Assembly (NCBI GenBank): GCA_945836835.1
Contig: CAMAML010000104.1
Location: 1 to 5,376, forward strand
DNA from: an uncultured cyanobacterium
Lineage (GTDB): Bacteria; Cyanobacteriota; Vampirovibrionia; Gastranaerophilales; Gastranaerophilaceae
Direction: 5' to 3'
Length of the DNA stretch: 5,376 nt
In this document: piece by piece, positions 1 through 5,376 of the stretch
Layout of the letters: each line of letters begins with the position of its first letter
Numbering within the stretch: the first letter of the stretch is position 1
Position numbers and translations under genes: made by a program
Notes under the pieces: model-generated
Told to the model about the DNA's origin: nothing
What the model saw: only the letters and a program-made list of their open reading frames with translations
Databases searched by the model: none

Positions 1-23
1 TGTTTGGCGAATTAAGAAATGCT

Positions 24-46
24 GCCCTCCCCCGTATGGAGAGGGC
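24..46 (+). promoter_or_regulatory. Hairpin covering the pilin start codon
   Basis: GCCCTC at 24-29 is exactly complementary to GAGGGC at 41-46. The pairing can extend inward (C30-G39, C31-G38) with A40 bulged. The ATG at 36-38 lies in the loop and inner stem. In RNA this GC-rich stem could limit ribosome access. No Shine-Dalgarno sequence is visible before the ATG. The structure is seen directly; a regulatory role is inference, and it could be a by-product of a GC-rich coding segment. Confidence 0.3.
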
Positions 47-1163
47 GGACGCCTTTACGCTTGCGGAGGTTCTTATCACCCTCGGTGTAATCGGCGTGGT
101 GGCGGCGGTTACGATGCCGACGTTAGTCACGAATGTTCAAGACAAAGTCAGAAAAGAACAGGTTAGGACTGTTAAATACAAGCTCACAAAAGCGACCGAC
201 AAGATGAAATCGCTGGGCAAGATTGGACCTTATGACGCACCCGCTACAAAAAACTTTGTCAACGAACTCAAAAAACACATGACAATTGCAAAAGTTTGCG
301 ATAGCGGCAATCTTAGCGAGTGTTGGCCGAGTGAAACGGTTAATACCTATCAGAACAACAACCCCACTCTTTCATCCGTTTCCGTCAGCAGCCTAAAAAA
401 AGGTACGGACTTAAAAGCGCTTGCACTGGGCAGTGGCGGAGAAGATACCGTAGGTATTGTGACGGGTGACGGCGTCCCGATGCTTTTAGTGTATTCACCA
501 AAATGTGAGGCATTGGATGAAGTCAAAACTTACACATGGAGTGTCGAAGATGGCAAACCCGTTACAAACGCAACCACAAACTGTATAAGTGCAATTTTTG
601 ACATAAACGGCTCAAAAGGACCGAACAAGGTAGGACAAGATATCCGTACATTGAACTCATTATTTGGTTCTATTGATTTAGGTGCGGTATCAGTTTCAAA
701 ATCAGAATGTGAAGCCATGCTAAAAAACAGCAAATACGGCGTAAAAGAGTGCGGAGCAGATCCCGACTACTGGGCAGGCGGAATGAAGAAATGCGCGGAT
801 ATGGGATTACATCTTCCTGACATGATGACACTTGCAAATATAGCTAACTCAAGATACGGCACGACATTAATCGGAGCATACACTCTATATGTCGGTTCAC
901 AATATGGCGAAAATTGCAGAGAGCAAGTCGCCGCTTGGTACGGTAGTCCAACCTCCTATATCTTCACTGAAGCAGAAATAATTTGTAACGCAAACACAAC
1001 CCCTGACCCTTCATCAGGATTTCCAATCCCTTCCGGTAACTACTGGTCGAGTTCGGAGGCTTCCGCTGTATATGCGTACAGACGGTACTTCAACACCGAT
1101 CGCAGTACCTGGTACAGGAATGCACGTTACAATAGCGACAGGTCGTTGTGCGTAGGTGATTAA
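36..1163 (+). CDS. Type IV pilin-like protein with C-terminal lectin-like variable domain
   Basis: This is a predicted surface or secreted pilin/pseudopilin-like protein of 375 aa. The short leader MERADA is followed by FTLAEVLITLG. Prepilin peptidase would cut after Ala6 (Ala in place of the commoner Gly), giving mature Phe1 and the conserved Glu5 (Glu11 of the precursor). Residues 7-30 form the hydrophobic assembly helix. The middle region contains D189-NG-KGPN-VG-D202, a motif seen in many pilin-like proteins and possibly metal-binding. Ten cysteines after the helix (88, 96, 157, 183, 225, 239, 253, 294, 317, 372) suggest disulfides in the exported domain. Residues ~220-375 resemble C-type-lectin-like / DUF1566-like domains, including GNYWSSSE at 334-341 and a Tyr/Arg/Asn/Ser-rich end. 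Such domains occur in adhesins and DGR target proteins. ATG 36 was chosen because it leaves a compact leader, but the frame is open to the left edge of the window, so an upstream start is possible. The ligand and the exact filament system are unknown. Confidence 0.85.
   Translation: MERADAFTLAEVLITLGVIGVVAAVTMPTLVTNVQDKVRKEQVRTVKYKLTKATDKMKSLGKIGPYDAPATKNFVNELKKHMTIAKVCDSGNLSECWPSETVNTYQNNNPTLSSVSVSSLKKGTDLKALALGSGGEDTVGIVTGDGVPMLLVYSPKCEALDEVKTYTWSVEDGKPVTNATTNCISAIFDINGSKGPNKVGQDIRTLNSLFGSIDLGAVSVSKSECEAMLKNSKYGVKECGADPDYWAGGMKKCADMGLHLPDMMTLANIANSRYGTTLIGAYTLYVGSQYGENCREQVAAWYGSPTSYIFTEAEIICNANTTPDPSSGFPIPSGNYWSSSEASAVYAYRRYFNTDRSTWYRNARYNSDRSLCVGD
1071..1154 (+). other. Candidate DGR-type variable region in the pilin-like gene
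   Basis: These are the last codons of the pilin-like gene, after the YWSSSE motif. By hand count, 18 of 28 codons end in C or T. Many encode Tyr, Asn, Asp, Ser, Thr or Arg, all reachable from AAC/AAT template codons by changing the two adenines. Arg codons CGC and CGT occur here among AAC, AAT, TAC, AGC, AGT, GAC and GAT. The position at the extreme C-terminus of a lectin-like fold is where DGR variable regions sit. A G/C/T-rich stretch near 1141-1157 could be the end that matches a template repeat. No template repeat or reverse transcriptase lies in this window. It could equally be an ordinary, non-diversified member of the same fold. Confidence 0.4.
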
Positions 1164-1181
1164 AATTCCCCTATACAACAT

Positions 1182-1216
1182 TTGACAATCTTCCGTGTCC
1201 AAAGTAAACTTGGGGT
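1182..1216 (+). promoter_or_regulatory. trmFO promoter, predicted leaderless
   Basis: A perfect -35 box TTGACA (1182-1187) is followed after exactly 17 nt by a -10-like TAAACT (1205-1210, 4 of 6 consensus positions). The -10 ends 6 nt before the trmFO ATG at 1217, so initiation would fall on or next to the A of the start codon. No usable Shine-Dalgarno site exists, since the GGGG at 1212-1215 is too close to the ATG. A small inverted repeat, AAGT-aa-ACTT (1202-1211), overlaps the -10; I assign it no function. Confidence 0.65.
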
Positions 1217-2545
1217 ATGGAAGTTACGGTTATAGGTGCAGGTTTGGCAGGCTCGGAAGCCGCCTTACAGCTTGCAAAACGAGGAATAAAAGTTAAATTG
1301 TACGAAATGCGTCCAAAAAAAATGACGGGCGCTCACGTAAGTGGCAAATTTGCGGAATTTGTTTGCTCAAACAGCCTAGGGACGGCGGATTGCTCCAATG
1401 CGTCAGGATTGCTCAAAAAAGAGATGCAAATTTTGGGCGGCGAACTCATCAACATAGCATTTAACTGTGCCGTTCCCGCAGGAGGGGCGTTAGCGATTGA
1501 CCGAGAAGGGTTTTCCGCTCATGTTACCGAAAAAATCACCAACAACGAAAACATCACCGTCATCCGCGAAGAAATAACCGAAATCCCTCAAGGGGTTGTG
1601 ATTATTGCTTCAGGTCCTTTGACGAGCGAACCTTTGGCGCTCAAGATAAAAGAGTTTACCAATAGCGAACACCTCCACTTTTTCGACGCAATCGCCCCGA
1701 TTGTCGAAGTTGAGAGCATAAATTTTGAAAAAGCGTTCTTGGCAAGCCGTTACGACAAAGGGGAAGCCTCTTACATAAACTGCCCGATGAACAAAGAAGA
1801 ATACGAAAAATTTTACGACATACTCATAAACGCCCCGAAAATCGAATTGAAAGAGTTTGAAAAAGGTGCAAAATTCTTTGAGAGCTGTCTGCCCGTTGAG
1901 GTTCTTGCCTCACGTGGCGTTGACACCCTGCGTTTTGGACCGATGAAACCCGTCGGATTAGTCGACAAGCGAACGGGGGTTGAAAATTATGCCGTGGTTC
2001 AACTTAGGCAAGACAATTCCGCAAAAACCCTCTACAATCTTGTAGGCTTTCAGACAAACCTCAAGTGGGGGGCTCAAAAAGAGCTTATACATTCAATTCC
2101 GGGATTAGAGAACGCAAACATCGTTCGCTACGGGGTTATGCACCGCAACACCTTCATAAACTCCCCGAAACTACTCAATCCGACCCTACAGACCCGACAG
2201 AGAAATGACCTGTTTTTTGCGGGACAAATTACGGGGACGGAAGGCTACACCGAGTCGATAGCGTCAGGGTTAATCGCAGGTATAAACGCGTCCCGACTGG
2301 TTTTGGGACAAGAATTGATTAAGTTTCCAAAAGAAACCATAATAGGAGCATTAACAAACTATATTTCCGACACGGAACACACCAAATTTCAGCCGATTAA
2401 CTCTAACTGGGGGCTTGTGCCGCCCGTCGAACTCCCGAAAAAAGAGCGGAAAAACAAGAAACTTAAAGCCGAACTCATAACAAAACGCTCGGTGGAAATG
2501 TTAAAAAAATTTGCAAAAGATTTTTCTATTGTAAACCCTGCGTAA
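1217..2545 (+). CDS. trmFO: Methylenetetrahydrofolate-tRNA-(uracil-54-C5)-methyltransferase TrmFO
   Basis: This cytoplasmic FAD enzyme uses 5,10-methylenetetrahydrofolate as carbon donor and NAD(P)H as reductant to methylate U54 in the T-loop of tRNA, giving m5U (ribothymidine). It replaces the SAM-dependent TrmA found in other bacteria. The 442 aa length fits the family. The dinucleotide-binding motif VIGAGLAGSEAA opens the protein (residues 5-16), followed by YEMRP. Two cysteines match those implicated in catalysis in the Bacillus enzyme: Cys50 in FVCSNSLG and Cys224 in FESCLPVEVLASRG. The C-terminal FAD-contact segment FAGQITGTEGYTES (334-347) and the IASGLIAGINA stretch after it are intact, as are RFGPMKPVGL and LVGFQTNLKW. 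The tail from about 408 is Lys-rich, consistent with RNA contact. The ATG start sits directly before the nucleotide-binding strand. The older name gid refers to the same family. No damage is seen. Confidence 0.97.
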   Translation: MEVTVIGAGLAGSEAALQLAKRGIKVKLYEMRPKKMTGAHVSGKFAEFVCSNSLGTADCSNASGLLKKEMQILGGELINIAFNCAVPAGGALAIDREGFSAHVTEKITNNENITVIREEITEIPQGVVIIASGPLTSEPLALKIKEFTNSEHLHFFDAIAPIVEVESINFEKAFLASRYDKGEASYINCPMNKEEYEKFYDILINAPKIELKEFEKGAKFFESCLPVEVLASRGVDTLRFGPMKPVGLVDKRTGVENYAVVQLRQDNSAKTLYNLVGFQTNLKWGAQKELIHSIPGLENANIVRYGVMHRNTFINSPKLLNPTLQTRQRNDLFFAGQITGTEGYTESIASGLIAGINASRLVLGQELIKFPKETIIGALTNYISDTEHTKFQPINSNWGLVPPVELPKKERKNKKLKAELITKRSVEMLKKFAKDFSIVNPA

Positions 2546-2549
2546 CAAT

Positions 2550-2569
2550 CCCGCTACTTACGGGCTTTT
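2550..2569 (+). terminator. Weak intrinsic terminator after trmFO
   Basis: CCCG (2550-2553) and CGGG (2561-2564) form a 4-bp GC stem with a 7-nt loop, followed by C and TTTT (2566-2569), five bases after the trmFO stop. The stem is short and the U-tract poor, so termination would be partial at best. It lies immediately before the -10 region of the next gene. Confidence 0.35.
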
Positions 2570-2570
2570 G

Positions 2571-2586
2571 TGTTAGAATAGAAACT
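2571..2586 (+). promoter_or_regulatory. Extended -10 promoter of the flippase-like gene
   Basis: TGTTAGAAT (2571-2579) matches an extended -10 (TG-n-TAGAAT, 5 of 6 hexamer positions). It ends 7 nt before the ATG at 2587. No convincing -35 box lies at 16-18 nt spacing; that stretch is the terminator-like hairpin. No Shine-Dalgarno site is evident, so a leaderless or near-leaderless transcript is predicted. Confidence 0.45.
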
Positions 2587-3600
2587 ATGAAGAAGAGAAA
2601 GATTGTTGCTATTACAGTTACCGTTGTCCTGCTTGCGTTTATATTTCACAAGCTGAATTGGGGTGAGCTTGTCCAAACATTCAAGACCTTCAATTTCAAA
2701 AACATGCTCGGAATTGTTGTTTTCTACGTTCTTGGGCTGTATCTCAGAGGGGTTCGCTGGAAGGCACTTTTGATGAACGATCCTAAATATTCGGCACTAC
2801 ATTTGGGCGAAGTTTTCACCGTCGGAAGTATGCTGAACATTTTTTTGCCTGCACGTGCGGGGGATGTTTACAGGGCTTATTACCTCGGCAAAGTCAAAAA
2901 CGAAAAGAAAATGAAGGTTTTCGGCTCGATAATCTTGGAAAGAACATTGGACGGAATAAGCGTTTTCCTAATCCTTCTCGGGGCTGTACTCTTATATTGC
3001 AAACAAGAATGGATTTTGAATATCACCTACGGGATAGGTGCTTTGTTTATCGGGAGTATGGTGGCGTTTTATCTCATCTTTAAGTATAACAAAATAAATT
3101 TCATCTGCGAAAAATTGGTGGAATTTTGCAAGATTTTTCCCGAAAAATTCTCAGCTGTTGCAGGAAAGCTTATCACAAAAACAGGCGAGTACGCAAACTC
3201 GTTTATGGAAGGGTTTGAAGTTCTCGACAGTTTCAAATATTCCATGATAGCTATTCTCTCAAGCATCGTCGTTTGGGGGCTTGAATGCTATGTCGTATAC
3301 TTAATTTTGGGAAGTTTTAACCTCGGGTTAGGGTTTGCGGCAAGCCTCTTTGTCATAAGCCTTATTTCTTTCTCAACAATGATACCGTCAACCTCGGTAT
3401 TCCTCGGACCTTACCAGTACGCATACATTTTGGCTTTGGGGATTTTCGGGGTCGAAAAGTCCACAACCCTTGCTGTTTCAACCGTTCACCAAGGAATTTT
3501 GATGGTAATTTTGACGATTATCGGCGTTTATTACCTTTTGAAGTTCAATATTTCCATTAAAGATATTGAGACGGAAGAAATCGCCGAACAAAAAGTTTAG
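2587..3600 (+). CDS. Flippase-like integral membrane protein (LPG synthase TM family)
   Basis: This 337 aa inner-membrane protein belongs to the lysylphosphatidylglycerol synthase transmembrane / UPF0104 (flippase-like, AglD2-type) family. It has only the membrane domain; the cytosolic aminoacyl-transferase domain of true MprF is absent. Hydrophobic segments lie at about 6-20, 40-54, 122-138, 146-166, 218-242, 247-266, 276-289 and 302-318. Family hallmarks are LRGVRWKALL (53-62), NIFLPARAGDVYRAYYLG (84-101), ILERTLDG (116-123), and the polar loop MIPSTSVFLGPYQYAY (265-280) at the position where relatives carry a Pro-rich, Gly-rich loop. Family members are linked to transfer or flipping of lipids, polyprenyl-linked sugars and hopanoid or glycolipid precursors, but this substrate cannot be read from the sequence. 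The C-terminus is charged and probably cytosolic. The gene lies 41 bp after trmFO and 54 bp before recN, neither of which hints at its substrate. Family assignment is firm; function is open. Confidence 0.88.
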   Translation: MKKRKIVAITVTVVLLAFIFHKLNWGELVQTFKTFNFKNMLGIVVFYVLGLYLRGVRWKALLMNDPKYSALHLGEVFTVGSMLNIFLPARAGDVYRAYYLGKVKNEKKMKVFGSIILERTLDGISVFLILLGAVLLYCKQEWILNITYGIGALFIGSMVAFYLIFKYNKINFICEKLVEFCKIFPEKFSAVAGKLITKTGEYANSFMEGFEVLDSFKYSMIAILSSIVVWGLECYVVYLILGSFNLGLGFAASLFVISLISFSTMIPSTSVFLGPYQYAYILALGIFGVEKSTTLAVSTVHQGILMVILTIIGVYYLLKFNISIKDIETEEIAEQKV

Positions 3601-3619
3601 GCAAAGTTTTTTTAAACTA

Positions 3620-3654
3620 TTGCACCCAAGAATTTATTGTATTATCCTATAAGT
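3620..3654 (+). promoter_or_regulatory. recN promoter, predicted leaderless; decides the start codon
   Basis: A -35-like TTGCAC (3620-3625) is followed after 17 nt by a -10-like TATCCT (3643-3648), ending 6 nt before ATG 3655. The spacing is identical to that before trmFO. Initiation would fall at the ATG, so a TTG at 3637 would lie upstream of the transcript. The hexamers match consensus only moderately (3 and 4 of 6). TATTAT at 3640-3645 is an alternative -10 that would leave a leader of about 3 nt. I see no LexA/SOS-type operator. Confidence 0.45.
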
Positions 3655-5322
3655 ATGATTAAGCAATTAAGACTAAAAAATTACATACTGATTGACGAAC
3701 TGGAAGCGAATTTTCACCAAGGGTTGAACGTAATCACCGGGGAAACGGGTTCCGGAAAAAGTATTATGCTGAACGCACTCGACGTTGCTTTTGCACCTCG
3801 TGTGCCAAAAGACATAATAAAAACTAACACGGAAAAGGCGGTTATCGAACTTGTCATCGATAATTCCAAACATGATTTAAGGGAAATTTTTGAAGAAAAC
3901 GGGATAGACGACTGCGGGTCGGAAATCCTTTTGACACGTGAAGTTACCCCAAACGCCATAAGAACCCGAATTAACGGGACGCCCGTCAATCAGGAAATCT
4001 TAAAAACGCTTAAATCCCTGTTTTTGGACATCCACTCGCAACACCAAACCTACGTTTTTATGCAACAAAAATACCAAATAAACCTTTTGGACAACTACGC
4101 CGCAAATGTTTACGGAAAAACTTTGGACGAGTACAAAGAATTGTACAAAGAATTTACGGAAACAAAACAAAAACTTGAAAATACAAAAAATTCCGTCAAC
4201 GCAACCGAAAATCAGATCGATTTTTTGAAATTTCAGATAAACGAAATCGAAGCGGCGGAAATTAAAAACGAAAATGAGGAAGAAGATCTTGAACGTGAAC
4301 TTGAAATTCTATCAAACGCCGAAAAGTTACGGGAACTTACGGGGCAGTCATACTGGGCGATAAATGGGGATGACGGCTCGATTATCGAAGCGTTGGGGAA
4401 CATTAAACAAAATTTATCAAAAGCCGCAAGTCTTGACAATTCTTTGGAAAGTTTTGAGCAGCAGTTTATTGACGCACTCGAAAACTTGAAATCTTTGGCG
4501 ACCGAACTTCGAGATTACAGTCAGAGTGTAGAAAGCAACGAACAGAGGCTCAACGAGGTTCAGGAGCGGTTGTTCATTTTTGACAAACTCAAACGCAAAT
4601 ACGGCGGAAGTCTGGAAAGTGTTTTGAAAACTTACGACCAATTAACGGAAGAATTAAGGGGAATTGAGTTTTCGGGACAAAACGTCGAAGAACTCGAACA
4701 AAAACTTTCGCAACTGCTTGAAAAACTCAACACGCTTGCCGATGAAATTTCCGAGAACAGAAAAAATTATGCAAAAGTTTTGTCCGTTTATATTCAAGAA
4801 AAATTGGAACAGCTCGACTTGCCAAAATCTCGGTTTGAAATTTCCGTCACGGGAAAAGAGCTTTCCTCAAACGGAAAAGATGACGTGGAATTTCTTATTT
4901 CCACAAACGTTTCCGAGGACTTAAAACCGCTTGCAAAAGTCGCCTCGGGCGGTGAAATTTCTCGTGTAATGCTTGCGATAAAGTCTATTTTTGCGGACTC
5001 GGACGACATCGACACCGTAATTTTTGACGAAATTGACACGGGAATTTCCGGCAAAGCCTCCCAAAAAGTTGCGGACGAAATTCAGACGCTTTCAAAGTCC
5101 CACCAGATAATTCTCATCACTCACCAGCCGATTATTGCGTCAAAAGCGGATAAACATTTTTACGTGAGAAAATCCCAGCAGGACGAAACAAAAGTCGAAG
5201 TTTACGTACTCCAGGGGGACAACAGGATTAAGGCACTGGCAGAACTTGCGGGCGGAGAGATTAACGAACAGTCCATGGAGTTTGCAAAATCCCTGCTCGA
5301 AGTGGGATTTAAAATCCTTTAA
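3655..5322 (+). CDS. recN: DNA repair protein RecN
   Basis: RecN is a cytoplasmic SMC-like ATPase that binds DNA ends and promotes pairing of broken DNA during RecA-dependent double-strand break repair. ATG 3655 gives 555 aa, close to the usual ~550-570. It starts MIKQLRLKNYILIDELEANF, matching the family N-terminus; an in-frame TTG at 3637 would add six unconserved residues and lies within the predicted promoter. Key parts, numbered from ATG 3655, are Walker A GETGSGKS (29-36); the RecN-type segment FLDIHSQHQ (123-131); a Glu/Lys/Gln-rich coiled-coil region from about 153 to 385, with a break near 232-262; ABC signature VASGGEISRVMLA (429-441); Walker B TVIFDEIDTGISG (454-466); and H-loop ILITHQP (486-492). 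All ATPase residues look intact. Ser replaces the common Gly in the HGQH motif, and the residues after the H-loop, QPIIASKADKHF, differ from the usual PQVAA-ADxH form. It follows the flippase-like gene by 54 bp and probably has its own promoter. Confidence 0.95.
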   Translation: MIKQLRLKNYILIDELEANFHQGLNVITGETGSGKSIMLNALDVAFAPRVPKDIIKTNTEKAVIELVIDNSKHDLREIFEENGIDDCGSEILLTREVTPNAIRTRINGTPVNQEILKTLKSLFLDIHSQHQTYVFMQQKYQINLLDNYAANVYGKTLDEYKELYKEFTETKQKLENTKNSVNATENQIDFLKFQINEIEAAEIKNENEEEDLERELEILSNAEKLRELTGQSYWAINGDDGSIIEALGNIKQNLSKAASLDNSLESFEQQFIDALENLKSLATELRDYSQSVESNEQRLNEVQERLFIFDKLKRKYGGSLESVLKTYDQLTEELRGIEFSGQNVEELEQKLSQLLEKLNTLADEISENRKNYAKVLSVYIQEKLEQLDLPKSRFEISVTGKELSSNGKDDVEFLISTNVSEDLKPLAKVASGGEISRVMLAIKSIFADSDDIDTVIFDEIDTGISGKASQKVADEIQTLSKSHQIILITHQPIIASKADKHFYVRKSQQDETKVEVYVLQGDNRIKALAELAGGEINEQSMEFAKSLLEVGFKIL

Positions 5323-5376
5323 CTAAAATTGCATTCATAGGGTACTAAGTGAAGTCCTAAGGAAGTGATGTTTTCT
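5323..5376 (+). other. Intergenic end with possible RBS and start of next gene
   Basis: After the recN stop, the last 54 bases hold no complete gene. TTGCAT at 5329-5334 is a possible -35 box without a good -10 partner. TAAGGAAG (5358-5365) resembles a Shine-Dalgarno sequence, and ATG 5368 follows 4 nt after its AGGA, opening a frame (Met-Phe-Ser) that runs off the window. The spacing is short and only three codons are visible, so neither a gene nor a product can be claimed. Confidence 0.25.

Noticed and set aside
1014..1202. Minus-strand reading frame covering the pilin 3' end and the trmFO promoter
   Set aside because: Its translation resembles no known family and it runs antisense to the lectin-like coding region; no start signal was seen.
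3594..3618. AGTTTA / TAAACT inverted repeat with a T-run after the flippase-like gene
   Set aside because: The stem is only 6 A/T-rich pairs and the T-run lies inside the loop rather than after the stem, so it does not look like an intrinsic terminator.
3637..3654. TTG 3637 as the recN start
   Set aside because: It adds six residues not typical of RecN and lies within the predicted promoter; ATG 3655 begins exactly at the conserved N-terminus.
3714..3989. Minus-strand reading frame opposite the recN ATPase head
   Set aside because: It is the antisense shadow of a strongly conserved gene, with no recognisable protein features.
4664..4924. Overlapping + strand reading frame inside recN
   Set aside because: It is a low-complexity Lys/Asn/Phe/Arg-rich shadow of the coiled-coil coding region, with no recognisable domain or start signal.
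5304..5320. GGGATTTAAAATCCTTT hairpin at the end of recN as a terminator
   Set aside because: The stem is short, A/T-rich and within the coding end, with a loop of about 3 nt and only three Ts after it; too weak to call.
1..5376. CRISPR array, tRNA/rRNA genes, insertion sequences, DGR reverse transcriptase or template repeat
   Set aside because: No regularly spaced repeats, tRNA-like cloverleaf, transposase, reverse-transcriptase motif or second copy of the candidate variable region was seen on either strand.

Overview
The window is most likely chromosomal DNA of an uncultured bacterium from the Melainabacteria/Vampirovibrionia group (Gastranaerophilales-like). The main clue is the pilin N-terminus FTLAEVLITLGVIGVVAAVTMP together with its DINGSKGPN motif, a combination I associate with the many pilin-like proteins of that lineage. 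A TrmFO-type tRNA methyltransferase and the absence of clear ribosome binding sites before the three complete downstream genes fit this. The assignment comes from recognition, not from a search.

All four substantial genes lie on the + strand. From left to right: (1) 36-1163, a secreted or surface type IV pilin-like protein. It has a class III prepilin leader and a C-terminal domain resembling C-type-lectin-like / DUF1566-like folds, and its last ~30 codons look like the variable region of a diversity-generating retroelement (DGR) target. (2) 1217-2545, trmFO, the folate- and FAD-dependent enzyme making m5U54 in the tRNA T-loop. (3) 2587-3600, a multi-pass membrane protein of the lysylphosphatidylglycerol synthase transmembrane / flippase-like family. 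(4) 3655-5322, recN, the SMC-like ATPase of double-strand break repair. The last 54 bases hold no complete gene but may contain a ribosome binding site and the first codons of the next one.

The last three genes are housekeeping genes on one strand with gaps of 41-54 bp. Each gap contains a promoter-like element close to the start codon. Before trmFO and recN the -35 to -10 spacer is 17 nt and the -10 ends 6 nt before the ATG, so transcription should begin at or next to the first codon. This suggests separately transcribed leaderless mRNAs rather than one operon. The genes share no obvious pathway.

The most interesting locus is the pilin-like gene. It combines a filament-type N-terminus, a lectin-like display domain with a possibly hypervariable C-terminus, a GC-rich first ~100 bases, and a hairpin covering its start codon. 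No reverse transcriptase or template repeat is present in the window, so a DGR link would have to act from elsewhere in the genome.
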